Origin: Paraburkholderia sp. PGU19
GTDB lineage: Bacteria; Pseudomonadota; Gammaproteobacteria; Burkholderiales; Burkholderiaceae
Length of the DNA: 64,000 bases
Assembly: GCF_013426915.1 (NCBI RefSeq)
Contig: NZ_AP023179.1
Coordinates: 1,860,001-1,924,000, forward strand
Direction of reading: 5' to 3'
Below, piece after piece: positions 45,205 to 53,444 of this stretch. Below the pieces are notes generated by a model. It was given only the letters and a program-made list of their open reading frames with translations, did no database searches and had not been told where the DNA came from. Made by a program: the position numbers and the translations under genes. Position 1 is the first letter of the stretch; each line of letters starts with the position of its first letter.

Positions 45205-47097
45205 CTAGCTGTGCTTGCGCTGGGCCTGCGCAGCGAGTCTCACAGGCGCATTGACTGCGCCGTATCCGTCGTAACCGCCCTTGCGCTGCACGACCTCCAG
45301 AAAGAAGCGGCCATCCATCTGCTCGGTGTACACATGGAAGAACTCGCCGCCCTGCGCGTCCCTGTCGTAAAGGACGTGGGCCTCTTTCATCTGCTTCACC
45401 ACGCCGTCGGCGAAATCGTATCGCGCTTCAAGGTCATCGTAATAGTTCGACGGGATTCGCAATAGCTGAACGTCGCGTGCGCGCAACTGTTCGACGGCCG
45501 CAAAAATATTGTCGGTGTCGAATGCGACGTGATTGAGGCCCGATCCACGATACGTGTGAAGCGATTGCGCGGTCGAAGTCCGTCCGTCCACCGATGCGTT
45601 GAGAACGATCCGCACCGATCCGTCTGCGCTGCGCACCGCGCGGCTGCGCACGAGTCCGTAAGGATCGGGAAGCAACCAGGCGGGCTCCGCGTCGAAACCG
45701 AACACGGCCTTGAAATAAAGAATCCACGTATCGAGCGTGTCGGCGGGCAGGTCGAGACACACGTGATCGATGCGCTTCAACTCGCCCTGCACCGCTTGCG
45801 TGCGTTCGCTGTCATGCGCGTTCAGCACGAAGTCGGCTTCATAGAGCGTCGGCTCGTCGGGCCGCGCATCGACGAAGTAATGCAGGCTGCCATCGGGCGC
45901 GCGCACGCCCGGCACGACGCGTTCGTTCGGACCGACCCGGCCCGAAAACGGTGCATAGCCGAACGACGTCGCGCGCTCGAACACGCGCGCCGCATCGTCG
46001 ACCTGAAACGCAGACGCGCATAGCGACAGCCCATGCCGATGGAAGAACTCACTGGCGAACGAATCAGTCTCCGCGTTCAGCACGATCGACGCCCCGCCCT
46101 GCTGATACAGCGTCACGTCCTTCGAACGATGCTTGCCCGCGGCATGGAATCCCGCTTCGGCGAAGCGCTGCGCAAGACGCGGCGCGCTGGTCGAATCGAC
46201 GGCGAACTCGATGAACTGGAAGCCCGAATGCGCGGGCGGCGCAGGCGGCGTGAAGAGCGGCTGGCCGTCCTTCGAGCGGGCGCCCTTCAGCCCGGCCTGC
46301 TCTTCGAGATACAGCAATGAGCGGTAGCCATCGGCGGCCGTCGCGGCCGTCGGTGCGGCGCGAAAACCGTCGTTGAAAATTTCGAGGGAGAACGGGCCTT
46401 GATAACCCGTCGCGAGCACGCGGTCAGCAAAGCCGGCGACATCGAGATCGCCTTGTCCGGGGAAGCATCGATAGTGTCGGCTCCATTCGAGCACGTCCAT
46501 CTTCTGCAGCGGTGCATCGGCAATCTGCACGAAGGCGATGCGATCGCCCGGAATCTCCGCGATGGGATCGATCGGGTCATCGATCGACAGCGTATGGAAG
46601 CTGTCGAGTATCAGGCCGAGACTCGGATGATCGACGGCATCGACGAGCTGCCATGCATGTCGATACGAGTTTATGTACTTGCCCCACGCCAACGCTTCGA
46701 AGCCCACACGCACGCCTTCGCGTTCAGCGAGCAACGCAAGCTGTCCGAGCTGATCAACGATCAGCGCATCGTCCGCGATCACGTTTGGATTGACGTTGCT
46801 GCACACGAGCACGAGATCCGTACCGAGTTCGTGCATCAGTTCGAACTTGCGCTGCGCGCGGTTCAGATTCTGGGTGAGCCGCTCCTTCGACACGCCCTCG
46901 AAATCGCGGAACGGCTGGAACAGCGTGATCTGCAGGCCGAGATCGGCGCAACGCTTGCGGATGTCGGCGGGCGAGCCGTCGAAGTACAGCAGATCGTTTT
47001 CGAAAATTTCGACGCCGTCGAAACCCGCTGCACGAATCGCAGCGAGTTTCTCGACGAGCGTGCCGCTAACCGACACGGTGGCAATGGAGCGAAGCAT
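45205..47097 (-). CDS. quiC: 3-dehydroshikimate dehydratase, two-domain QuiC type
   Basis: A 630-aa fusion of an N-terminal AP-endonuclease-2-like TIM barrel (1 to about 270) and a C-terminal HPPD-like vicinal-oxygen-chelate region (about 290–610). The barrel carries the metal-binding set Glu134, Asp165, Gln191 and Glu239 (EALAWG, DSFH, FVQIAD, LEIFND), as in QuiC. The HPPD-like part retains a His-His-Glu triad (RIDHVCL, LNHVAFD, FFLEVVQ). QuiC converts 3-dehydroshikimate to protocatechuate in quinate/shikimate breakdown; the role of the second domain is unclear. It follows a BKACE gene by 36 bases and is probably controlled by the divergent IclR protein. Confidence 0.87.
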   Translation of the reverse strand: MLRSIATVSVSGTLVEKLAAIRAAGFDGVEIFENDLLYFDGSPADIRKRCADLGLQITLFQPFRDFEGVSKERLTQNLNRAQRKFELMHELGTDLVLVCSNVNPNVIADDALIVDQLGQLALLAEREGVRVGFEALAWGKYINSYRHAWQLVDAVDHPSLGLILDSFHTLSIDDPIDPIAEIPGDRIAFVQIADAPLQKMDVLEWSRHYRCFPGQGDLDVAGFADRVLATGYQGPFSLEIFNDGFRAAPTAATAADGYRSLLYLEEQAGLKGARSKDGQPLFTPPAPPAHSGFQFIEFAVDSTSAPRLAQRFAEAGFHAAGKHRSKDVTLYQQGGASIVLNAETDSFASEFFHRHGLSLCASAFQVDDAARVFERATSFGYAPFSGRVGPNERVVPGVRAPDGSLHYFVDARPDEPTLYEADFVLNAHDSERTQAVQGELKRIDHVCLDLPADTLDTWILYFKAVFGFDAEPAWLLPDPYGLVRSRAVRSADGSVRIVLNASVDGRTSTAQSLHTYRGSGLNHVAFDTDNIFAAVEQLRARDVQLLRIPSNYYDDLEARYDFADGVVKQMKEAHVLYDRDAQGGEFFHVYTEQMDGRFFLEVVQRKGGYDGYGAVNAPVRLAAQAQRKHS

Positions 47098-47133
47098 GAT
47101 AGGGCTTGGGTCGGGAATCGGGCGGAATCGTGT

Positions 47134-47979
47134 TTATGCAGCGGGCTTGAGTGCCAGCAGCTCGCGAGCCTGCTTCGCCGTCGCGACAGGACGGCCGTAT
47201 TCGCCGCATAGCTTCGCGACGCGCTCGACGAGTTGCGCATTGCTTTTTGCGAGCGTGTCCTTGTCCCAGCGCACGTTGTCTTCGAGACCCGTGCGGCAAT
47301 GGCCGCCCATTTCGAGCGTCCAGTAATTCACTTCGAGCTGATGCCGGCCAATGCCCGCTGCCGTCCATGTCGCACTCGGCAGCAGCTTCTGCAGTTGCGC
47401 CACTTCGAATTCGAGAATCTCGCGTCGCGCGGGCAACGCGTTCTTCACACCCATCACGAACTGCACATGCACGGGCTCTTTCAACAGCCCTTGTTGCACG
47501 AGATCGACGGTGCTGTACAGCATGGCCAGATCGAAGATTTCGATTTCGGGCTTCACGTCGTGATCGAGCATCGTCTGAGCGAGCGTGCGGACGAAATCGG
47601 GCGGATTCTCGTAGACGGTGGTCGGGAAGTTCACCGAACCCGTGGCCAGCGACGCCATATCGGGCCGCAGATCGAGCATCGCGCCGCGTTGCTCGAACGA
47701 ACGCCCGCGCCCGCCCGTCGAAAACTGGATGATGATGTCCGGGCAATGCTTGCGGATGCCTTCCTGCAGCTTCGCGAAGCTACTGCGGTCGGAACTCGAG
47801 CGCTCTTCTTCGTCGCGCACGTGCAGATGCACGAGGGTTGCGCCGGCTTCATAGGCTTCATGCGTGCTCTCGACCTGCTCGGGTATCGAGATCGGCACCG
47901 CCGGGTTGTCTTTCTTTCGCGGCACGGAACCCGTGATCGCGACGGAGATGATGCAAGGCTGATTCGTGGCGTGACTCAT
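47134..47979 (-). CDS. BKACE-family beta-keto acid cleavage enzyme
   Basis: A 281-aa zinc TIM-barrel enzyme of the 3-keto-5-aminohexanoate cleavage (Kce/DUF849) family. The metal His pair is VHLHVRD (His51, His53), and the C-terminal motif is MGGHCRTGLEDNV. BKACE enzymes transfer an acetyl unit between a beta-keto acid and acetyl-CoA, giving acetoacetate and a new acyl-CoA. Start ATG 47979 (GAAAGG upstream). Its operon partner makes protocatechuate, so beta-ketoadipate is a tempting substrate (products succinyl-CoA and acetoacetate), but this is inference. Confidence 0.85.
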   Translation of the reverse strand: MSHATNQPCIISVAITGSVPRKKDNPAVPISIPEQVESTHEAYEAGATLVHLHVRDEEERSSSDRSSFAKLQEGIRKHCPDIIIQFSTGGRGRSFEQRGAMLDLRPDMASLATGSVNFPTTVYENPPDFVRTLAQTMLDHDVKPEIEIFDLAMLYSTVDLVQQGLLKEPVHVQFVMGVKNALPARREILEFEVAQLQKLLPSATWTAAGIGRHQLEVNYWTLEMGGHCRTGLEDNVRWDKDTLAKSNAQLVERVAKLCGEYGRPVATAKQARELLALKPAA

Positions 47980-48123
47980 GGCAGAACCTTTCTCGATGAA
48001 ACCTGTGATGCCGCTGCGAAACGCATCCGATGTGCCCATCCGGTGCGGCGCGGCCGGAAGCGCTAAGGTGGCTCAAGAATAGGCAAGCGCCATGGGGTGG
48101 GCAATGCTCCTGGTGCCCGGAAC

Positions 48124-48159
48124 GTGCGTTAATCGCACGTTTCTGTGCGATTAACGCGC
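48124..48159. promoter_or_regulatory. Paired palindromic operator for the IclR regulator
   Basis: Two related 15-bp palindromes, GTGCGTTAATCGCAC (48124–48138) and GTGCGATTAACGCGC (48145–48159), stand in inverted orientation with centres 21 bp apart. Together they form a 13-bp perfect inverted repeat with a 6-base centre (48126–48157). They lie in the divergent region between the BKACE and IclR genes. The 378-bp intergenic region (47980–48357) holds no other feature that I can support. Confidence 0.65.
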
Positions 48160-48357
48160 GCTTCGCGGGTTAGCACCAGGCCGGGTGTCGTGTGGCGCAT
48201 ACACTGCCGGCGGTGTTTTCCGCCGGATTCGGAAGCGATCGAGGCGGCGTTCCCTCTGCGGCTGGCGAGATCAACAAACGGCGCGTCGTAAGGCGATAAG
48301 TGAGCGATAATCGCGCATACCGATACGTTAGCCGCGCAAAATCAGGGAACGATTGCC

Positions 48358-49128
48358 ATGAACCGACCGCCATTGGACAAACGCGACTGGATCGCTGGCC
48401 TCGAAAAAGGCCTTGCGATCCTCGAGTCGTTCGACAGCGAACACGCCCGGCTCACGCCGAGCCAGGCCGCCCAACTGACGGGCATGACCCGCACGGCCGC
48501 GCGCCGCTATCTGCTGACGCTCGAGCATCTCGGCTATGTGCAGGGCGACGGCAAGCTGTACGGGCTGACACCGCGCGTGCTGCGCGTCGGCTGGTCGTAT
48601 TTCGATTCGGCGCGGCTGCCGAAGACCGTGCAGCCGTACCTTCAGCAACTGAGCGCGACGATCAACGAATCCGTCTACGTAAGCGTGCTCGACGATTGGG
48701 AACTGGTGTTCATCGCGCGCAACGGCACGTCGCGCGTGATGACGACGGGTTTCGTGCTCGGCGCGCGCGTGCCCGCCCCACTTACCTCCCCCGGCGTCGT
48801 GCTGCTCGCGTATCACCGCAATCAGGAAGCGATGCGGGCGTGGCTCAACGACGCCGAGCTGACGCCCTTCACGCCGCACACGGTCACGAACAAGACGGGC
48901 CTGCTCGAAAAGGTCCGCCGCGCGCAGGCCGACGGGTTCGCGGTGATCGAGCAGCAGCTGGATATCGGCGTGCGCGGCGTCGCCGTGCCGATGAAGAACC
49001 GTCATGGCGAAGTCGTCGCGGCGCTCAGCACGAACATGCCGATGGGCAAGGAAACGTCGGAAGCCGCGCTCAACCGCGTGTTGCGCGCGCTGCAGGAATC
49101 GGCACTGTCGATGCTCAACGTCCTATAG
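48358..49128 (+). CDS. IclR-family regulator (PcaR/PobR-like)
   Basis: A 256-aa IclR regulator: a winged helix-turn-helix at about 13–75 (IAGLEKGLAILESFDSEHAR, then TPSQAAQLTGMTRTAARRYL) and an effector-binding domain from about 90. The start DWIAGLEKGLAIL is typical of the PcaR/PcaU/PobR group that senses aromatic acids. It is divergent from the BKACE–quiC operon, and the paired palindrome between them is its likely operator. Protocatechuate or a related acid is a plausible effector. An AGGGAA ribosome binding site precedes ATG 48358. Confidence 0.87.
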   Translation: MNRPPLDKRDWIAGLEKGLAILESFDSEHARLTPSQAAQLTGMTRTAARRYLLTLEHLGYVQGDGKLYGLTPRVLRVGWSYFDSARLPKTVQPYLQQLSATINESVYVSVLDDWELVFIARNGTSRVMTTGFVLGARVPAPLTSPGVVLLAYHRNQEAMRAWLNDAELTPFTPHTVTNKTGLLEKVRRAQADGFAVIEQQLDIGVRGVAVPMKNRHGEVVAALSTNMPMGKETSEAALNRVLRALQESALSMLNVL

Positions 49129-49164
49129 TGAATGACGTAGAGGTAGCGGACGTGGGAGCGAATC

Positions 49165-49836
49165 ATGCACCGTCGATTTGCGGATCGCGCCGACGCGGGC
49201 CGTGCGCTCGCCGATCAACTGAAGCATTACGCGCAACGCGACGATGTCGTCGTGCTCGGGTTGCCGCGCGGCGGCGTGCCCGTTGCGTATGAAGTCGCGC
49301 GTGCGCTGGGCGCGCCGCTCGACGTGCTCGTGGTCCGCAAGCTCGGCGTGCCTTGGCAATGCGAGCTGGCAATGGGCGCGATCGCATCGGGCGATGCGCT
49401 GTATGTGGACGAAGAACTGATGCGCGAAACGGGCGTATCGCAGCCCGAATTCGAACGCGTGCTCGCGGATGAGAAAGCGCAACTCGCGCGGCGCGAGGCA
49501 CTGTTTTGCGACCCGCGGCGCGCGAGCGTCGAGGTGACGGGCCGCGTCGCGATCATCGTCGACGATGGGCTCGCGACGGGCGCTTCAATGAAGGTAGCCG
49601 CGCGTGCCTTGCGCGCACGCGCGCCGGCGAAGATCGTTGCCGCGTTGCCCGTCGCGCCGTACGACGCGGCCGGGCGCATTGGCGATGACGTCGACGAATA
49701 TGTCTGCGTGAGCGCACCGGAACTCTTCTTCAGCGTCAGCCAGTTTTATTCGGACTTCAGCGAAACCACCGACGACGATGTGCGCGCAATACTCGCACGC
49801 GCATCGTCGGCCAGCGGGCCCGCGTCGTCCGGATGA
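49165..49836 (+). CDS. Phosphoribosyltransferase-domain protein
   Basis: A 223-aa type I phosphoribosyltransferase-fold protein. The PRPP-binding loop is VAIIVDDGLATGASMKVA (about 125–142), and an N-terminal GLPRGGVPVAYEVA stretch is typical of this broad family, which is often found near stress genes. Its substrate is unknown, and it is not one of the standard purine or pyrimidine salvage enzymes. It starts 36 bases after the IclR stop and may be cotranscribed. A 7-bp dyad without a U tract follows the gene. Confidence 0.8.
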   Translation: MHRRFADRADAGRALADQLKHYAQRDDVVVLGLPRGGVPVAYEVARALGAPLDVLVVRKLGVPWQCELAMGAIASGDALYVDEELMRETGVSQPEFERVLADEKAQLARREALFCDPRRASVEVTGRVAIIVDDGLATGASMKVAARALRARAPAKIVAALPVAPYDAAGRIGDDVDEYVCVSAPELFFSVSQFYSDFSETTDDDVRAILARASSASGPASSG

Positions 49837-49909
49837 CGCGCGCGCTTGCACCGACTGACCTGCAGCGCGACGGCCGGTAGACGCGCCGTCGTTGCCGCAG
49901 GCGTTGCTT

Positions 49910-50803
49910 TCAGGCGGCGGCAGCCGTCAGATGCAACGGCAGATAGCTTTGCAGGTAGTCCTCGAACTCGTTGCGCACTTCCGGGTGACGCAGCGCGAAT
50001 TCGACGGTCGCCTTCAGATAGCCGAGCTTGCTGCCGCAATCGAAGCGCGTGCCGAAGTAGCGATACGCGAGCACCTGCTCTTCCGTCAGCAGCGATTGCA
50101 GCGCGTCCGTGAGTTGCAGTTCGCCGCCCGCGCCCGGCTTCAACGCGCGAATGTGCTTGAAGATGGTCGGCATCAGCACATAGCGGCCGACCACGCCGAG
50201 ATTCGACGGCGCCTTGTCGGGTGCCGGCTTCTCGACGATGCCCGACAGCTTGATGACGTCCTCTTCCCACTCCTTGCCATCGACCACGCCATACGAGCGG
50301 CTCGCTTCGCGCGCGATGGTTTCGACACCGACCACGGAGCTGTGATAGTGGTTGAACACGTCGACCAGTTGCTTCATCACAGGCTGTTCGCTGTGCAGCA
50401 GGTCGTCGGCGAGGATCACGGCGAACGGGCTCTCGCCGACCAGCTTTTCGGCGCACAGCACGGCATGGCCGAGGCCGAGCGCTTCTGCCTGACGCACGTA
50501 GAAGCAATCGACGTTCGCCGGCTTGATGCTGCGCACGAGATCGAGCAGTTGCTCCTTGCCGCGCGCTTCGAGTTCCGCCTCGATTTCATAAGACTTGTCG
50601 AAGTGATCTTCGATCGCGCGCTTGCTGCGGCCTGTGACGAAGATCATTTCGGTGATGCCTGCCGCGATCGCTTCTTCGACCGCGTACTGGATCAGCGGTT
50701 TATCGACGATGGGCAGCATCTCCTTCGGGCTCGCCTTCGTGGCGGGCAGAAAACGTGTGCCGAGGCCCGCTACAGGAAAGACGGCTTTTGTGACTTTCAG
50801 CAT
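49910..50803 (-). CDS. galU: UTP–glucose-1-phosphate uridylyltransferase (GalU/BceT)
   Basis: A 297-aa nucleotidyltransferase. It begins with the family signature [26 protein letters not shown]; the sugar-binding EKP is in [12 protein letters not shown], and the C-terminal [15 protein letters not shown] is conserved. It makes UDP-glucose from UTP and glucose-1-phosphate in the cytoplasm, feeding UDP-glucose, UDP-galactose and UDP-glucuronate to the exopolysaccharide. ATG 50803 is the family start; the frame opens earlier without homology. It lies at the edge of a cepacian-type cluster, the place of bceT. The AT-rich upstream region carries a CAAATAATT motif shared with other promoters of the cluster. 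Confidence 0.92.
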   Translation of the reverse strand: MLKVTKAVFPVAGLGTRFLPATKASPKEMLPIVDKPLIQYAVEEAIAAGITEMIFVTGRSKRAIEDHFDKSYEIEAELEARGKEQLLDLVRSIKPANVDCFYVRQAEALGLGHAVLCAEKLVGESPFAVILADDLLHSEQPVMKQLVDVFNHYHSSVVGVETIAREASRSYGVVDGKEWEEDVIKLSGIVEKPAPDKAPSNLGVVGRYVLMPTIFKHIRALKPGAGGELQLTDALQSLLTEEQVLAYRYFGTRFDCGSKLGYLKATVEFALRHPEVRNEFEDYLQSYLPLHLTAAAA

Positions 50804-51064
50804 GGTATGCATTTCCACTCGGTTGATTGAATGTATGCAATCGCCGTGAGAGGCGCGCATTGTCGTGCTGGAAAAGACTAGCGCAAAATTATTTGAAAGG
50901 ACTGATAGCGCCCTGTTGAAATTAATTCAAATTGTTCATTTCCAATGCGTCGTTCCGATATTTGAACTTCATGCGGAAAGAATGACGTGAACAATCTGAA
51001 TCGCCATGCATGCGGCGCGTAAATCTTGCCAATCACGCCGAGGGCGAGCGTCGCCCACATGCGC

Positions 51065-51208
51065 TTATTCGTGTTCTTCGAACTGCGGCATCTTTTCCGG
51101 GTTCATCCGGATACGACTGATCGGCTCGTTGCGCAATGCTTCACGGTACGCGGACACGGCAACGAGTAGTAGCAACACGGCGATGCCGGCGATCAAATGC
51201 AGGTTCAT
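51065..51208 (-). CDS. Small single-pass membrane protein
   Basis: A 47-aa frame with one hydrophobic helix (LIAGIAVLLLLVAVSAY, residues 5–21) and a charged tail ending PQFEEHE. It is preceded by a purine/G-rich stretch (GGGGTGGGG) that can act as a ribosome binding site. The layout (N-terminal helix, basic then acidic tail) is that of small bitopic inner-membrane proteins. I recognise no family. It lies between galU and bceS and is divergent from bceS. Confidence 0.45.
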   Translation of the reverse strand: MNLHLIAGIAVLLLLVAVSAYREALRNEPISRIRMNPEKMPQFEEHE

Positions 51209-51262
51209 GACCCCACCCCTGTCAGAAGTTTTCCCCGCATGAACGTAACACGAAAAAAACGT

Positions 51263-51299
51263 CAAATAATTCAGGTGTCTATTTGAATTTCCGTCGGTT
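51263..51299 (+). promoter_or_regulatory. Composite AT-rich element upstream of bceS
   Basis: CAAATAATTC (51263–51272) and CGTCGGTT (51292–51299) lie in the AT-rich region before the acyltransferase gene. The same two blocks occur in the bceP/bceO intergenic region (59809–59818 and 59828–59835), 10 bp closer together. A TTGACA at about 51312 may be the -35 box of this promoter. Confidence 0.4.
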
Positions 51300-51449
51300 T
51301 CGACAGGCCATTGACAATATGACAGCCTGAATAATTCGAATCATTTCTTATCGATTTTTTGCACGCCCTTTCACCTACGATACGCAAGCGGGCGTGCTGC
51401 GTCGTAAGGGCGGTGCGCCAATTCATTCATCAACGATCAAGGACCGCGC

Positions 51450-52631
51450 ATGAGCGACACAGCACTGGACGCCACCGGCTCGTCCCTGTCCTTTGCGCCG
51501 GCGGCGCGCAGCGAGGCGAAGGTCGCCGGGAAGGAACATGTCATCGACGCGATGCGTGGTTTTGCCGCGTTGCTGGTGGCTTATTTTCATTGCCGCCAGG
51601 TCGAATGGGTGGGCATGCAGAGCTTTCACCATGTGGCGGGCAAATCATTCGATCTGAATACGATTGTTGCGTACCTGACGCTGCCCATTGCGTGGGGCTC
51701 GGCAGGGGTGCCGATTTTTTTCGTTATTAGCGGGTATTGCATTCATCGTGGCGCTGCGCAGCGTCTCGCGAACAATTCGGCGTATCGGCTCAATGCGATG
51801 AATTTCTGGGCGCGGCGGTTTGCGCGCATTTACCCTGTGCTGTTTGCCGCGCTGCTGCTCACGCTTGCGCTTGACTGGGCCAGCCTGCACTTTCCGCCCG
51901 TCAATCACAAGATTCTCGATATCGGGCCGCAAGCATTTTTTGTCAATCTGTTTTCGCTGCAAGGCGTGGCCGGCAAGACGTATGGCTCGAACGGCGCGCT
52001 GTGGACGCTGTCGCTCGAAGTGCAGTTTTATGCGGTTTATCCGCTGGTTTTTGCGCTGCGGCGCCGGCTTGGGATCTTGCCTGTGCTTGGGATCGTGGCG
52101 CTCGTTAATATCGGTTCGGTTTTTGTGTTCGAGCGTCATGATCTGCAGTTCTTTACGTCGTTCTGGTTCTCCTGGATGCTCGGGGCATGGATCGCTGAAT
52201 TGCAGCTGAAGCGCGGCGATGCTTCTTCGCGTAAGCACATGCCGTGGCTGATGTATGGGTTGGCTGTCTTGCTGACGATGCTTGGGTGTGTTGCTTTTCG
52301 CTTTGGGCAGTATCTGGCGTTTCAGTTTTGGGCTGTTGGGTTTGCGTGCTATCTGAATGAAGCGCTCAAGAGCCGGCGGCAGAACGATACGGCTGTGATT
52401 CGGGTGCTTTCTCGATTTGGCGATTTCAGCTTCTCGCTCTATTCGATTCATTTGCCTATTTTTGTGCTGCTGTCTTCCGTGCTCTATCGCTCGGCGTTGC
52501 AGATGTCGATCTTGCCGACTTTTGGTTTTATGCTTGTGGCGCTGGCTGTTGCGTGGGTTTTTTATCGTTGTGTGGAGTTGCCTGCGATGAAGTGGTCCAG
52601 TAGTTTGAAGTCTGCTCGCGGTTCGCGTTGA
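51450..52631 (+). CDS. bceS: Membrane acyltransferase 3 family protein (BceS-like)
   Basis: A 393-aa multi-pass inner-membrane acyltransferase. Typical motifs are the N-terminal DAMRGFAALLVAYFHCRQ (catalytic His in AYFHC), GVPIFFVISGYCIHRG, and an ARIYPVLFAALLL segment. Such enzymes add acetyl or other acyl groups to sugars of surface polysaccharides. Its place between galU and a double glycosyltransferase matches bceS of the cepacian bce-II cluster. It is transcribed towards the large palindromic element. The symbol is assigned from gene order and family. Confidence 0.82.
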   Translation: MSDTALDATGSSLSFAPAARSEAKVAGKEHVIDAMRGFAALLVAYFHCRQVEWVGMQSFHHVAGKSFDLNTIVAYLTLPIAWGSAGVPIFFVISGYCIHRGAAQRLANNSAYRLNAMNFWARRFARIYPVLFAALLLTLALDWASLHFPPVNHKILDIGPQAFFVNLFSLQGVAGKTYGSNGALWTLSLEVQFYAVYPLVFALRRRLGILPVLGIVALVNIGSVFVFERHDLQFFTSFWFSWMLGAWIAELQLKRGDASSRKHMPWLMYGLAVLLTMLGCVAFRFGQYLAFQFWAVGFACYLNEALKSRRQNDTAVIRVLSRFGDFSFSLYSIHLPIFVLLSSVLYRSALQMSILPTFGFMLVALAVAWVFYRCVELPAMKWSSSLKSARGSR

Positions 52632-52650
52632 TTTTTGTGATTGTGGTGGT

Positions 52651-53377
52651 TGCTGTGCAAGCGGTTTGGTTTGCTTGTGTTTGTGCTGGCATCCGCGGTT
52701 TGTTAGCGTGCTTCACGCGTCGCCCCTGTGCGGGGCGGCACCTACTTTTCTTTGCCGCCGCAAAGAAAAGTAGGCAAAAGAAAGCGGCTAACACCGCCAA
52801 TTCTTCTTCCTGCCTGAGGGCCCCCAAAGGGTCCTACGCTTCACACGGCAACGTATCTGTTCGCCTTCGTTGCCAACGCTTCGAATGAGCGCCTCACCCA
52901 CTTCAAACACCCGCACCACGGCTGGCGGCAGCGAATGGCATGTGCCGCCCAGGTGGCAAACTGTGTGTAGGTTGTCGCATCGCATAGGTCGGCGCTCTTA
53001 CAGGGTCGAACGCTTGCGCTATCAGTCTGGAGTGAGGCGTGTGGAGCACCAGTGGCCGACACACCGTTTGCCACCTGGGCGGCGGTGGACTATCTGGCGC
53101 GGCATGCTTGATTGAGGAAGCGTGAAGCGGGTGACGCGCACCGCAAGAGCGCTGGCAACGTACATGGGTCACGTGATTGTCGTGTGAAGCGTAAGACCGG
53201 CTGGGGGCCCTCAGGCAAACACTAGAACTGGTGGTGTTAGCCGCTTTCTTTTGCCTACTTTTCTTTGCGGCGGCAAAGAAAAGTAGGTGCCGCCCCGCAC
53301 AGGGGCAACGCGTGAAGCTAGATAACGCATCGCGGATGCCAGCGAAAGCCCGAGCAAACCAAACCGCTTGCACAGCA
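52651..53377. repeat. 727-bp non-coding imperfect palindrome
   Basis: The whole region between the convergent bceS and bceR genes folds on itself about a centre at 53014. Perfectly paired blocks at mirror positions are 52651–52675 with 53353–53377 (25 bp), 52812–52825 with 53203–53216 (14 bp), and 52944–52961 with 53066–53083 (18 bp). Near each end lies a local hairpin with 15-bp perfect arms (52741–52755/52760–52774 and 53254–53268/53273–53287). The sequence around it (CCCCTGTGCGGGGCGGCACC) recalls a repeat that I remember as common in Burkholderiaceae genomes and often miscalled as hypothetical proteins. No gene is supported within. Confidence 0.85.
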
Positions 53378-53444
53378 AACCCCACCCTCCGGATGCCAGA
53401 ACAAACACAAGCAAACCACCCAAACGTCGCAAGACAAAAAAAAC

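Noticed and set aside
50878-51060. 60-codon minus-strand frame beside the small membrane protein gene
   Set aside because: No clear ribosome binding site and no recognisable pattern; it lies over the AT-rich galU promoter region.
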